A DNA stretch of 64,000 bases from DATBLE01 sp963775695. GTDB taxonomy: Bacteria; Actinomycetota; Thermoleophilia; Gaiellales; Gaiellaceae. Below are positions 25,198-31,935 of the stretch, piece by piece. The stretch covers positions 310,001 to 374,000 of the forward strand of contig CAVZJU010000011.1 of the NCBI GenBank assembly GCA_963775695.1. The letters are read 5' to 3'. The notes below the pieces were generated by a model, which did not search any database, had not been told where the DNA came from, and saw only the letters and a program-made list of their open reading frames with translations. The translations under genes and the position numbers were made by a program. The first letter of the stretch is position 1; every line of letters starts with the position of its first letter.

Positions 25198-27777
25198 TCA
25201 GGGGGCCGCGGGCGCGTACTCGGCTTCGACCGGGGGGTGGGACCGCACCCGACACTCCAGCATCACCCGCGTGCCGTGCAGGCCCGTCTGGATGTCCGTC
25301 GAGTGCATCAGGTGCTCCATCAGCCCGATGCCGCGGCCACGCTCGTCGGAGGGAGGATCGTCCCGCCACGTTCCGTAGTCCTCGACCACGATGCGGAGCA
25401 CCCCACCCTCGGCCTCTGCCAGGGCGACCTTGACCGGGCCGCCGCCGCTGTCGCGGTAGCCGTGTTCGATCGCATTGTTGCAGGCTTCACTGACCGCGAG
25501 GACGACGTTGGCGGCCTGCTCGTGGTCGATCCCGCGCTTGGCGAGCCAGGCGCGCAGCCGGCGACGCATGCCCCGCAGCGCGGAGGGGTCGGCAGGGAGC
25601 TCCAGCTCGAACGGCAGCTGTTGCAGGTCGAGCGAGAGGAGGAGCAGCGCGACGTCGTCGTCCGGCGAGCCGATCGCGTCCTCGATCCTCGCCAGGATCG
25701 CGTCCGGGGTCAGGACCCGCTCCGACCCGAGCACCTCGGCGAGGTAGGCGATCGCGTCCTCGATGTTCCGCCCGCGCCGCTCGATCAGCCCGTCCGTGTA
25801 CATGAGGAGCGCGCCGTGGTCGGGCAGGGGCAGCTTCGCCTCCACGATGTCGACCGGCACGGCCACGCCCACCGGAGGCGCGCTCGCACCGTCGAGTCTC
25901 GTCAGCTCGCCCGAGTCACGGTCGAGCAGCAGCGGCGGTGGATGGCCGACGCAGGAGTACGTGAGCTCGCCCGCGTAGGGATCGATGGTGACGACGGCGA
26001 CCGTGATCATCTCCTCGCCGTCCGCGTGCCGGAGCATCCGTCGGATGATCTCGGCCGGCGAGGCAAGGTCGTGGGCGTAGACCTCGAACGTGTGACGCTG
26101 GCGGCTCATCACCGTCGCCGCCCCGATGCCCTTGCCGCTGACGTCGCCGACGCACAGATGGACGGTCCCGTCGGGCCGCCGCACGGCGTCGTACCAGTCG
26201 CCCCCGACCTCGACCGCGTCGGCGCCCGCCAGATAGTGCCCCGCGAGCTCGAGGCCGTCGCCGCTCGGCAGGCGTTCGGGAAGCAGGCTCCGCTGAAGCC
26301 GGACCGCGAGCTCGTGCTCCTGGACGAAGCGCCAGGCGCGTTCGAGCGCACGCGCCGCCTGGTCGGCGAAGGAGCGGAGCACGGCCCAGTCGCGTGACTC
26401 GAGGTGGGCGGCGGTGCTCAGCAGGCTGATCGTCCCGACGGGCTCGTCTCCGGACCCGGCGATCGGGAGGCCGTGGACGGCCCGCATGCCTCTGCCGGTC
26501 TTCGTGTACAGGTCGCGAAGCTCCGGCTCGCCCTCGAGCGACACCGTCCTCGCCCCTTCCCTCCCGAGCGGCGCGACCAGCTCGAGAATGCGGCCACTCT
26601 CGGTGATCCGGCGCGCCCGCACCAGGCGCGACGCCGCCCGGACCTGTAACCGGCCGTGGCTCTCGATCCCGACGATCGCCACCGCATTCGGGAACGAACC
26701 GCTCAACGACGCGAGCAGGGCATCCCCGACCTGCGTCGGGGTGCTGGCGGATGCGAGCGCCCGGCTGAGGCTGCTCCACGAGCGCGCACGCTCGTTGTGG
26801 AGCTCCGCCTCCCGGCGAGCCCGGCGCGTCACGAACGCGAGCGTCGCCAGCACGAGCAGCACGGCGGCAAGCACCGACGCGAGCTCCAGGAAGAGCGCCC
26901 GCCGGGCCGACGCGAACACCGACGAGCGCGACCGGTCGATCGCCGTGACCCAGCCGGGGATCGACGCCGTGGCGAAGGCGACCACGTCGTCGCCGTTCCC
27001 GTCGAAGCCCCGGCCCGAGACGACGCCTGTACGCATGCTTTTGATGCGCTCGAGCAAGGCCGTGTTCCTCACCGGCGCGAGCCCCCCGAGGAGGAGCCGG
27101 CCGTTGCGGTCGACCAGCTGGAGGCTGCCGTAGCCGAGCTCGAGCGCCTGCCTGCTCTCGCCCACCGTCCGCAGGAGCGTGCTTCCGGCCAGGACGCCAG
27201 TCAACATGCCTCCGGGACCGAACGTCGGGACCGCCACGACGATGACCGGCTGGTGGACGGCCGTGCCGACCAGGCCGGCGCTCACGTACGGCCTGTGAGT
27301 AGCGACGACCGCTCGGAAATAGTCGCGGTTCGCGAGGCTTCCGGAGAGTCCCGGCCCGGGCCGGTTCGTCGCCCGGACGAAGCCGTCGCGGTCGATCCAG
27401 CCGATCCCCCCGGTGAACGGAGCGGCGCCGGGCCGGCTGACCCGGCGCAAGTACGGCCCCATCCCCGGCAGCTGCCGCGCGACCACGGACTGCGCCCTGG
27501 CGATCGACGAGAGCGTCTGGATCTGGCCGGTGAACGAGGTGTCGACGAGCGCCGCGACGGCGACGACGCGGGCACGGAGATCGTCCTCGGCCTGCGCCTT
27601 CGCGTCGTCGTACTGCTGCCAGGCGAGGACGATCGAGAGGCCGGCGAGCAGGAGCACGGCCACGCAGCCGCCGACGATGATCCACCGGCGCAGGGCAACC
27701 GAGTCGCGTTGCAGGACGTCGATCGGGCCGCTCTCGCCGGAGAAATCCGCCCGGTTTCGGCGAAACCAGCTCGTCAC
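25198..27777 (-). CDS. Membrane sensor SpoIIE/RsbU-type phosphatase with GAF and HATPase domains
   Basis: An 859-residue four-module protein. TM1 is at about 32-53, an extracytoplasmic dCache-like sensor at 54-297 (YFRAVVATHRPYVSAG is a typical piece), and TM2 at 298-316. A GAF-like domain spans about 335-485. A PP2C/SpoIIE phosphatase spans about 500-717, with GGDWYDAVRRPDG, GDVSGKGIGAATVM, MYTDGLIE and GSPDDDVALLLL. An RsbW-like HATPase spans about 722-845, with SEACNNAIEHGY and GRGIGLMEHLM. It would dephosphorylate STAS antagonists and may also rephosphorylate or bind them. GTG 27777 has gggagg six bases upstream. Confidence 0.9.
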   Translation of the reverse strand: MTSWFRRNRADFSGESGPIDVLQRDSVALRRWIIVGGCVAVLLLAGLSIVLAWQQYDDAKAQAEDDLRARVVAVAALVDTSFTGQIQTLSSIARAQSVVARQLPGMGPYLRRVSRPGAAPFTGGIGWIDRDGFVRATNRPGPGLSGSLANRDYFRAVVATHRPYVSAGLVGTAVHQPVIVVAVPTFGPGGMLTGVLAGSTLLRTVGESRQALELGYGSLQLVDRNGRLLLGGLAPVRNTALLERIKSMRTGVVSGRGFDGNGDDVVAFATASIPGWVTAIDRSRSSVFASARRALFLELASVLAAVLLVLATLAFVTRRARREAELHNERARSWSSLSRALASASTPTQVGDALLASLSGSFPNAVAIVGIESHGRLQVRAASRLVRARRITESGRILELVAPLGREGARTVSLEGEPELRDLYTKTGRGMRAVHGLPIAGSGDEPVGTISLLSTAAHLESRDWAVLRSFADQAARALERAWRFVQEHELAVRLQRSLLPERLPSGDGLELAGHYLAGADAVEVGGDWYDAVRRPDGTVHLCVGDVSGKGIGAATVMSRQRHTFEVYAHDLASPAEIIRRMLRHADGEEMITVAVVTIDPYAGELTYSCVGHPPPLLLDRDSGELTRLDGASAPPVGVAVPVDIVEAKLPLPDHGALLMYTDGLIERRGRNIEDAIAYLAEVLGSERVLTPDAILARIEDAIGSPDDDVALLLLSLDLQQLPFELELPADPSALRGMRRRLRAWLAKRGIDHEQAANVVLAVSEACNNAIEHGYRDSGGGPVKVALAEAEGGVLRIVVEDYGTWRDDPPSDERGRGIGLMEHLMHSTDIQTGLHGTRVMLECRVRSHPPVEAEYAPAAP

Positions 27778-27843
27778 TCGCCTCCCCCCTCCCCCATGGC
27801 ACGGTGAGGGTACTTCACGTGGCCGGCAAGGGCGAGTAACGAT

Positions 27844-27868
27844 GTTCAAGCCTTGTTCAAACCGGATA
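27844..27868 (+). promoter_or_regulatory. Weak SigB-like promoter of the 27879 gene
   Basis: GTTC (27844-27847), a 15-nt spacer and CGGATA (27863-27868), again exactly ten bases before the ATG at 27879. Both boxes depart from GTTT/GGGTA, so this is suggested mainly by the spacing. TTCAA occurs twice here (27845, 27856). Confidence 0.35.
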
Positions 27869-27878
27869 GACCAGCGTG

Positions 27879-28205
27879 ATGACCTCGGAGCTGCGCAGAG
27901 GGATGAACGAGAGCCTGTTCCGGCTCCTCAACGAGCGGCTCGAGAAACGGGCGGTCGAAAGAGGCCCGGAGGCGACCTTCGAGATCGTCTGCGAATGTGC
28001 CCGCGAAGAGTGCACCGTCCGGATCCCGATCCTGGTCGCCGCCTACGAGGCCGTTCGATCGGAGCCGACGAAGTTCGTCGTCGTCGCCGGGCACTCGGAC
28101 GCTTCGGTCGAGCGCGTCGTGGACGCCAGCGACGGGTACGAGATCGTCGAAAAGCTGGGCGAGGCTGCCCTCGTGGCGGAGGTCGAGAATCCTCGCGACG
28201 GCTAG
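27879..28205 (+). CDS. Small conserved protein with CEC-x4-C motif
   Basis: A 108-residue soluble protein. It has an N-terminal helix (MNESLFRLLNERLEKRAVE), then EIVCECAREECTVRIPILVA with three closely spaced cysteines, then AYEAVRSEPTKFVVVAGH with a histidine. The layout suggests a small metal-binding or redox-sensitive fold and recurs in Thermoleophilia as a hypothetical protein. It is followed 10 nt later by the MerR-HATPase gene, so both may act in one signalling unit. ATG 27879 is chosen from the promoter spacing; an ATG eight codons later is possible. Confidence 0.7.
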   Translation: MTSELRRGMNESLFRLLNERLEKRAVERGPEATFEIVCECAREECTVRIPILVAAYEAVRSEPTKFVVVAGHSDASVERVVDASDGYEIVEKLGEAALVAEVENPRDG

Positions 28206-28215
28206 GACCCAGCCG

Positions 28216-28857
28216 GTGCGGCGTGCCGAGAGCGAGCCCGAGCCGGGCGGGCTCCTGGAGATCGGCGCGGTCGCGCGCGAGCTCGGCGTCGCGCCGAGCA
28301 CGCTCCGCACCTGGGAGCGCCGGTACGGCGTCGTCGTTCCTCGACGAGGTCGAAGGGGACAGCGCCTCTACGACCAGGAGCAGGTGGCGACGCTCCGGCG
28401 CGTTCTCGCCCAGGTGCGTCGGGGGGCGCGTGCGAGCGCCGCTCACGACCTGGCGGTGATCCCGAGCCCGGTGCGCACCGCTTCGGTTCGCCTTCAGCCC
28501 TCCGCGCACGCACCGCTCCAGGCCAGGCAGGCGATCGACGACCTGCTGGGCGAGCTCGACAACCCACGGTTTGCCTTCTATCTGCGCCTGGTCGCGAGCG
28601 AGCTGGTGAAGAACGCTTTCCTCCACGGCTCCCCACGCCACCAGATCCGGATGGACGCGAAGCTCTTCCGCGACGCAGCGGAACTCCGCGTGCACAACGG
28701 CGGCGGGCGACTCACGCTGAGGATGCTTCGCAGACGCCGTCGTGAGGGAGGCCGAGGGCTCGACATCGTCGACGCGCTCGCCGATGGCTGGTCGATCGAC
28801 ACGGGCCCGCCGGGCACGACGATCACCGTCCGCCTGTCGGTCGCCCACCCCGCCTGA
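28216..28857 (+). CDS. MerR-type DNA-binding domain fused to RsbW-like HATPase domain
   Basis: A 213-residue fusion. A MerR-type helix-turn-helix lies at about 14-60 (EIGAVARELGVAPSTLRTWE, RRYGVVVPRR, RLYDQEQVATL). An HATPase_c_2 module lies at about 90-205: N-box ELVKNAFLHG, G-box GRGLDIVDALADGW and end strand GTTITVRL. The usual aspartate of the ATP-lid motif is replaced by asparagine (VHNGGG). No MerR effector domain is present, so the ATPase may be the sensor, letting DNA binding respond to STAS partners. The GTG at 28216 lies 10 nt after the previous stop. Confidence 0.82.
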   Translation: MRRAESEPEPGGLLEIGAVARELGVAPSTLRTWERRYGVVVPRRGRRGQRLYDQEQVATLRRVLAQVRRGARASAAHDLAVIPSPVRTASVRLQPSAHAPLQARQAIDDLLGELDNPRFAFYLRLVASELVKNAFLHGSPRHQIRMDAKLFRDAAELRVHNGGGRLTLRMLRRRRREGGRGLDIVDALADGWSIDTGPPGTTITVRLSVAHPA

Positions 28858-28867
28858 CCGCAGGGGC

Positions 28868-28894
28868 GTTTGGGACCTCGAGCCGTTTGGGTAG
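28868..28894 (+). promoter_or_regulatory. SigB-type promoter of the 28905 STAS gene
   Basis: GTTT (28868-28871), a 17-nt spacer and GGGTAG (28889-28894), ten bases before the TTG at 28905. A second GTTT lies at 28885 but is too close to act as the -35 box. Confidence 0.6.
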
Positions 28895-28904
28895 GTTGAG
28901 CCGG

Positions 28905-29291
28905 TTGGAATTCAACCTCGCCACTGCGGATCTCGGGAACGGCGTGTCCACCGTCAGCGTCGCGGGCGAGGTGGATCTCGCCACGGCACCGGAGCTGAAG
29001 GAGGCGCTGGCCGAGGTGATCAACGACGGCGCGAGGGGCGTTCTGGTCGACCTCTCCAACGCCACCTTCATCGACTCGACCACGCTGGGCGTCCTGATGG
29101 GCGCGGTGAAGCGCCTTCGGCCGGCAGGCGGCGAGCTGGCGATCGCCTGCCACGACCCCAACATCCGCAAGATCTTCGAGATCACGTTGCTGGACCGCGT
29201 GTTCGAGATCTTCGACACGCCCGGCGCCGGGGTCGAGCACCTGCAGGAGGTCGGCGCCGCGTCCGCCTCCGACCTCAGTCCTCGGGGCTGA
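28905..29291 (+). CDS. STAS-domain anti-sigma factor antagonist (RsbV-like)
   Basis: A 128-residue antagonist with VAGEVDLATAPELKEALAEV and the phosphorylation-site segment FIDSTTLGVLMGAVKRL. It is the probable partner of the RsbW encoded by the convergent gene at 29275; their 3' ends overlap by 17 bp. No ATG or GTG is available. TTG codons exist at 28887, 28896 and 28905. The last is chosen because it lies ten bases after the SigB-like -10 box, as in the other genes of this set. It is a paralogue of the 5471 gene. Confidence 0.82.
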   Translation: MEFNLATADLGNGVSTVSVAGEVDLATAPELKEALAEVINDGARGVLVDLSNATFIDSTTLGVLMGAVKRLRPAGGELAIACHDPNIRKIFEITLLDRVFEIFDTPGAGVEHLQEVGAASASDLSPRG

Positions 29292-29706
29292 ACCGCTTCA
29301 CGAAGGCGACGCGCGTGCCGGTACCGGCGCTGGAGACGCTCAGCTCGTCCGTCAGCACGCGGATGATCATCAGGCCGTTGCCGCCGCCGTTCCGGTCCGT
29401 GGCGGCCGGAGGGTCGTCGAGCTCGAAGCCCGAACCCGTGTCCTCGACCTCGACCGCCACCATCCCGCGCTCGACCGTGTAGCGGACGACGATCTCACCC
29501 GCCTCGGCATCGCCGTCGTAGGCATGCTGGATCACGTTCGTACAGGCCTCCGTCACCGCCAGCTTGAGGTCGGAGACGATCTCTCGGGAGGCGCCTGCGT
29601 TGCCGGCGACACCGGCGAGCGCCAGCCGGATCAGAGCGAGATTCTGCGGCCTGGCGTCGAGCGTCAGCTCGACTTTCTGGCCGGGTGGGCTCGTGACGTC
29701 GTTCAT
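29275..29706 (-). CDS. rsbW: RsbW-like anti-sigma factor / serine kinase
   Basis: A 143-residue HATPase-fold kinase that would hold SigB inactive and phosphorylate its STAS antagonist. The N-box is LAVTEACTNVIQHAYDG, the ATP-lid motif is VEDTGSGFELDD, the G-box is GNGLMIIRVLTDEL and the last strand is GTGTRVAFVKRF, all intact. The ATG at 29706 overlaps the sigma stop (ATGA), the classical sigma/anti-sigma coupling. Its 3' end overlaps the antagonist gene on the other strand. Confidence 0.9.
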   Translation of the reverse strand: MNDVTSPPGQKVELTLDARPQNLALIRLALAGVAGNAGASREIVSDLKLAVTEACTNVIQHAYDGDAEAGEIVVRYTVERGMVAVEVEDTGSGFELDDPPAATDRNGGGNGLMIIRVLTDELSVSSAGTGTRVAFVKRFSPED

Positions 29707-30464
29707 GGCTCTTCGATCTCCTCGCTCAACTTCTCGAGTGCCCGCCGGATCAAACGGGAAACGTGCATCTGCGAGATCCCGATCTCGACCGCGATCTGCG
29801 ACTGCGTCAAGCCTTCCACGAATCGCAGCTGGACGATGCGCCGCTCGCGGTCGTCGAGCGCCTTCAGTCCCGACGCCAGCAGCTCGCGGTTCTCGGCCGC
29901 CTCGTAGCCGCGCTCCTCGTCGTCGATCAGGTCGATCAGCTCCGCGCCCGCACCACCCTCGTCGGAGTCGAGCGCGCGGGTGAGCGACCGGGACGCGTAT
30001 GCCCGCCCCACCTCGAGCGCCTCGACCACCTCTTCCTCGTCGACACCGGCCTCCTCGGCGAGCTCCGCGATCGTCGGCGACCGGCCGAGCGTCGCTGTCA
30101 GCTCCTCGATCAGGCGCGAGAGCCGGTAGTGCAGCTCCTTCAGCCGCCGCGGGACGGTCACCGACCAGCCCCGATCGCGGAAGTGACGCTTCAGCTCACC
30201 GACCACCGTCGGGAAGACATACGTCATCAATTCGACGTCCCGGTCGAGATCGAACCGCTCGATCGCCTTGATCAGCCCGACCGAGGCGACCTGCTCGAGG
30301 TCGTCGAGCTGCTCCCCGCGGCCCGAGTAGCGGTAGGCGATGCTACGCACCACCGGGATGAAGCTCTCGATCAGGCGGTCGCGGGCCGCGACGTCGCCCG
30401 TTTCCCGGTAGGCGCGCAGGAGCGCGCGGCGATCCGTCTCCGAAACGGAGCTTGGACTCGTCAA
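29703..30464 (-). CDS. sigB: SigB/SigF-family RNA polymerase sigma factor
   Basis: A 253-residue group 3 sigma factor. Region 2 reads FIPVVRSIAYRYSGRGEQLD and DLEQVASVGLIKAIERFDLD. Region 3 has RDRGWSVTVPRRLKELHYRL. Region 4 has LDDRERRIVQLRFVEGLTQS and QIAVEIGISQMHVSRLIRRA. The pattern is that of general-stress SigB/SigF. It starts at a TTG at 30464 inside the TGA of the preceding gene (TTGA) and ends overlapping rsbW. GTTT/GGGTA promoters before its operon and neighbours imply that it controls its own regulators. Confidence 0.92.
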   Translation of the reverse strand: MTSPSSVSETDRRALLRAYRETGDVAARDRLIESFIPVVRSIAYRYSGRGEQLDDLEQVASVGLIKAIERFDLDRDVELMTYVFPTVVGELKRHFRDRGWSVTVPRRLKELHYRLSRLIEELTATLGRSPTIAELAEEAGVDEEEVVEALEVGRAYASRSLTRALDSDEGGAGAELIDLIDDEERGYEAAENRELLASGLKALDDRERRIVQLRFVEGLTQSQIAVEIGISQMHVSRLIRRALEKLSEEIEEP

Positions 30465-30865
30465 CCTCCGGGCACCACCTCGGCGGCCTGCCTGTTCTTG
30501 CGCAGGACTACCGCCGGCGTCCCCTCGTCGACGAAGTCGACGTGGTCGACCAGCCGGCCGAGGCAGCTCAGCAGGTCGAGGCCGTCGTCGCTGTCGGGGA
30601 ACCGCCGGTCGAGCGGCTCTCCCTCCGACCCGGTCACCATCACCGTGAGACCGCTTTCGTCGCTGGAAATGGCGACGGTCGCATTGCCGTCACGCGCGGG
30701 CACCGAGCGCAGCGCGAGCTCGATCGCCAGCTGAAGGTCGTCGATCGCCTCGAAGCCGAGCCCAAGCTGCGACCCGAAACCCGCCGTCACCAGCCGGGCG
30801 ACGTTGACGAAGCCCTCGACGGGCAGGGCAACCGACACCGCGTTCCTGCTCGACGGCTCGTCCAC
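30461..30865 (-). CDS. Degenerate RsbW-like HATPase-fold protein
   Basis: A 134-residue protein with the anti-sigma kinase outline (VEGFVNVARLVTAGFGSQLG, DDLQLAIELALRSVP, LSCLGRLVDHVDFVDEGTPA). The ATP-binding residues are missing: the N-box asparagine is absent (ELALRS), TGSEGEP stands where a D-x-G-x-G motif belongs, and no GxGL box is present. It probably binds partners but not ATP. It is the first gene of the sigma operon, and its stop overlaps the sigma start. The GTG at 30865 lies ten bases after a SigB-like -10 box. A pseudokinase-type regulator is the inference. Confidence 0.75.
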   Translation of the reverse strand: MDEPSSRNAVSVALPVEGFVNVARLVTAGFGSQLGLGFEAIDDLQLAIELALRSVPARDGNATVAISSDESGLTVMVTGSEGEPLDRRFPDSDDGLDLLSCLGRLVDHVDFVDEGTPAVVLRKNRQAAEVVPGG

Positions 30866-30875
30866 GGCGGGAGAG

Positions 30876-30901
30876 ATACCACAGGCACCGCCCGGGCAAA
30901 C
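30876..30901 (-). promoter_or_regulatory. SigB-type promoter of the sigma-factor operon
   Basis: On the minus strand GTTT (30901-30898), a 16-nt spacer and TGGTAT (30881-30876), ten bases before the GTG at 30865. It would make sigB transcription autoregulated. Confidence 0.55.
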
Positions 30902-30917
30902 GTCCGAAGTCGGCGGT

Positions 30918-31226
30918 TCAGCCCGCGCCGGCGCGCGATTCTTCTCGACCGGCCTGCTGAGAGAGCGTCCGCTCGACGTCGCCGAGCGTCGCGCGGCCGC
31001 GCAGGCAGGCGAAGCGCTTGCGGTCCTGGAACATGACGATGGAGGGGATCTCCTGCACTCCGAGCCGCTGGACGAGATCGGGCCGGTCGTCCGCGTCGAG
31101 ACGCTCGACCCGCACCCGCTCGCGCTCGCGGACCTGGAGCCGGGCGAGCACCGACTCCATCCGCCGCCCCACTCCCGAGGTCCGCCTGGTGACCAGAAGC
31201 ACGAGGATGTCGGAGGCGTCCGCCAT
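30918..31226 (-). CDS. Thioredoxin-fold protein lacking the CxxC active site
   Basis: A 102-residue thioredoxin-like protein: ASDILVLLVTRRTSGVGRRM occupies the beta-alpha position of the active site, then VRVERLDADDRPDLVQRLGV, then the cis-proline loop EIPSIVMFQDRKRF. No cysteine pair is present where WCxxC belongs; the only cysteine is in FACLRG. A structural or binding role is likelier than redox catalysis. The ATG at 31226 lies ten bases after a GGGAAT box; an ATG at 31244 is the alternative. It is placed directly upstream of the sigma operon. Confidence 0.72.
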   Translation of the reverse strand: MADASDILVLLVTRRTSGVGRRMESVLARLQVRERERVRVERLDADDRPDLVQRLGVQEIPSIVMFQDRKRFACLRGRATLGDVERTLSQQAGREESRAGAG

Positions 31227-31236
31227 GACGTTGCTG

Positions 31237-31261
31237 ATTCCCATGGTTTCAGCACGGAAAC
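31237..31261 (-). promoter_or_regulatory. SigB-like promoter of the thioredoxin-fold gene
   Basis: On the minus strand GTTT (31261-31258), a 15-nt spacer and GGGAAT (31242-31237), ten bases before the ATG at 31226. There is one mismatch to GGGTAT. Confidence 0.5.
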
Positions 31262-31371
31262 CTCGGGTGCCGCCTCTGTGCGTTCGTCCCTGACGACGAT
31301 GTCCGGGCCTGCTGCTGAGGTTTGCGTACGTCGTGGATGCGCCCCCGGAATCGCCGCGTTCGAAGAGAGCC

Positions 31372-31863
31372 ATGGCCCGCAGCGCCGTCCGTTCCGGCGG
31401 CCACTGGGTCGGCTACGGCTGGTTCATGTCGTTCGGGACGGTGCTGCCGCTGTTCATCTTCCTGGGCGGCTACGTCGTCCACCTGACCTTCGTCGGCGCC
31501 CCGCTTGCGCGGAGGATCTACCGCCTCGGGATCTGGACGTCCACACTCGGCCAGGATCCGCCCGGAAAGGAGAAGGTCGACGCGAAGATGGCGGGCTCCA
31601 CGAAGAAGCCGTTCTTCGAGCGCGTCCGTCCGTACTCGCCTCCCGGCTGGCTCGAGCGCCGGAGCGCTCCGGTGTCGACGCCGGTCCGGGTCGTCTGGTT
31701 CGTCCTCGTCGGCTGGTGGCTGGGCGCGGTCTGGGTGATCGTCTCCTGGAGCCCGTTCCTCCTGCCCTACCCACTGTTCGACACGGTCGCCGCCCTGCTG
31801 GGCGAGGTGCCGAGCACGATGACGCTCGCCCGGCCCGACCCGGCAGGTACGCCGCCGGCATGA
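31372..31863 (+). CDS. Two-helix membrane protein (YccF-like, tentative)
   Basis: A 163-residue protein with an N-terminal hydrophobic segment (FGTVLPLFIFLGGYVVHL), a basic cytoplasmic loop and a second hydrophobic pair (VRVVWFVLVGWWLGAVWVIV and SPFLLPYPLFDTVAALLG). The second half recalls the YccF domain GWWLxxxW pattern, but the match is loose. The start is uncertain: ATG 31372 follows gaagagag, and GTG 31333 is also in frame. It has no catalytic motif. Confidence 0.6.
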   Translation: MARSAVRSGGHWVGYGWFMSFGTVLPLFIFLGGYVVHLTFVGAPLARRIYRLGIWTSTLGQDPPGKEKVDAKMAGSTKKPFFERVRPYSPPGWLERRSAPVSTPVRVVWFVLVGWWLGAVWVIVSWSPFLLPYPLFDTVAALLGEVPSTMTLARPDPAGTPPA

Positions 31864-31935
31864 GCTCTCCGGGCTGAGCGTGTTCTTCTTCCTCGAACGC
31901 TGGGAGCCACCGCGCAAAGCTAGGCTCGTGCTGCG

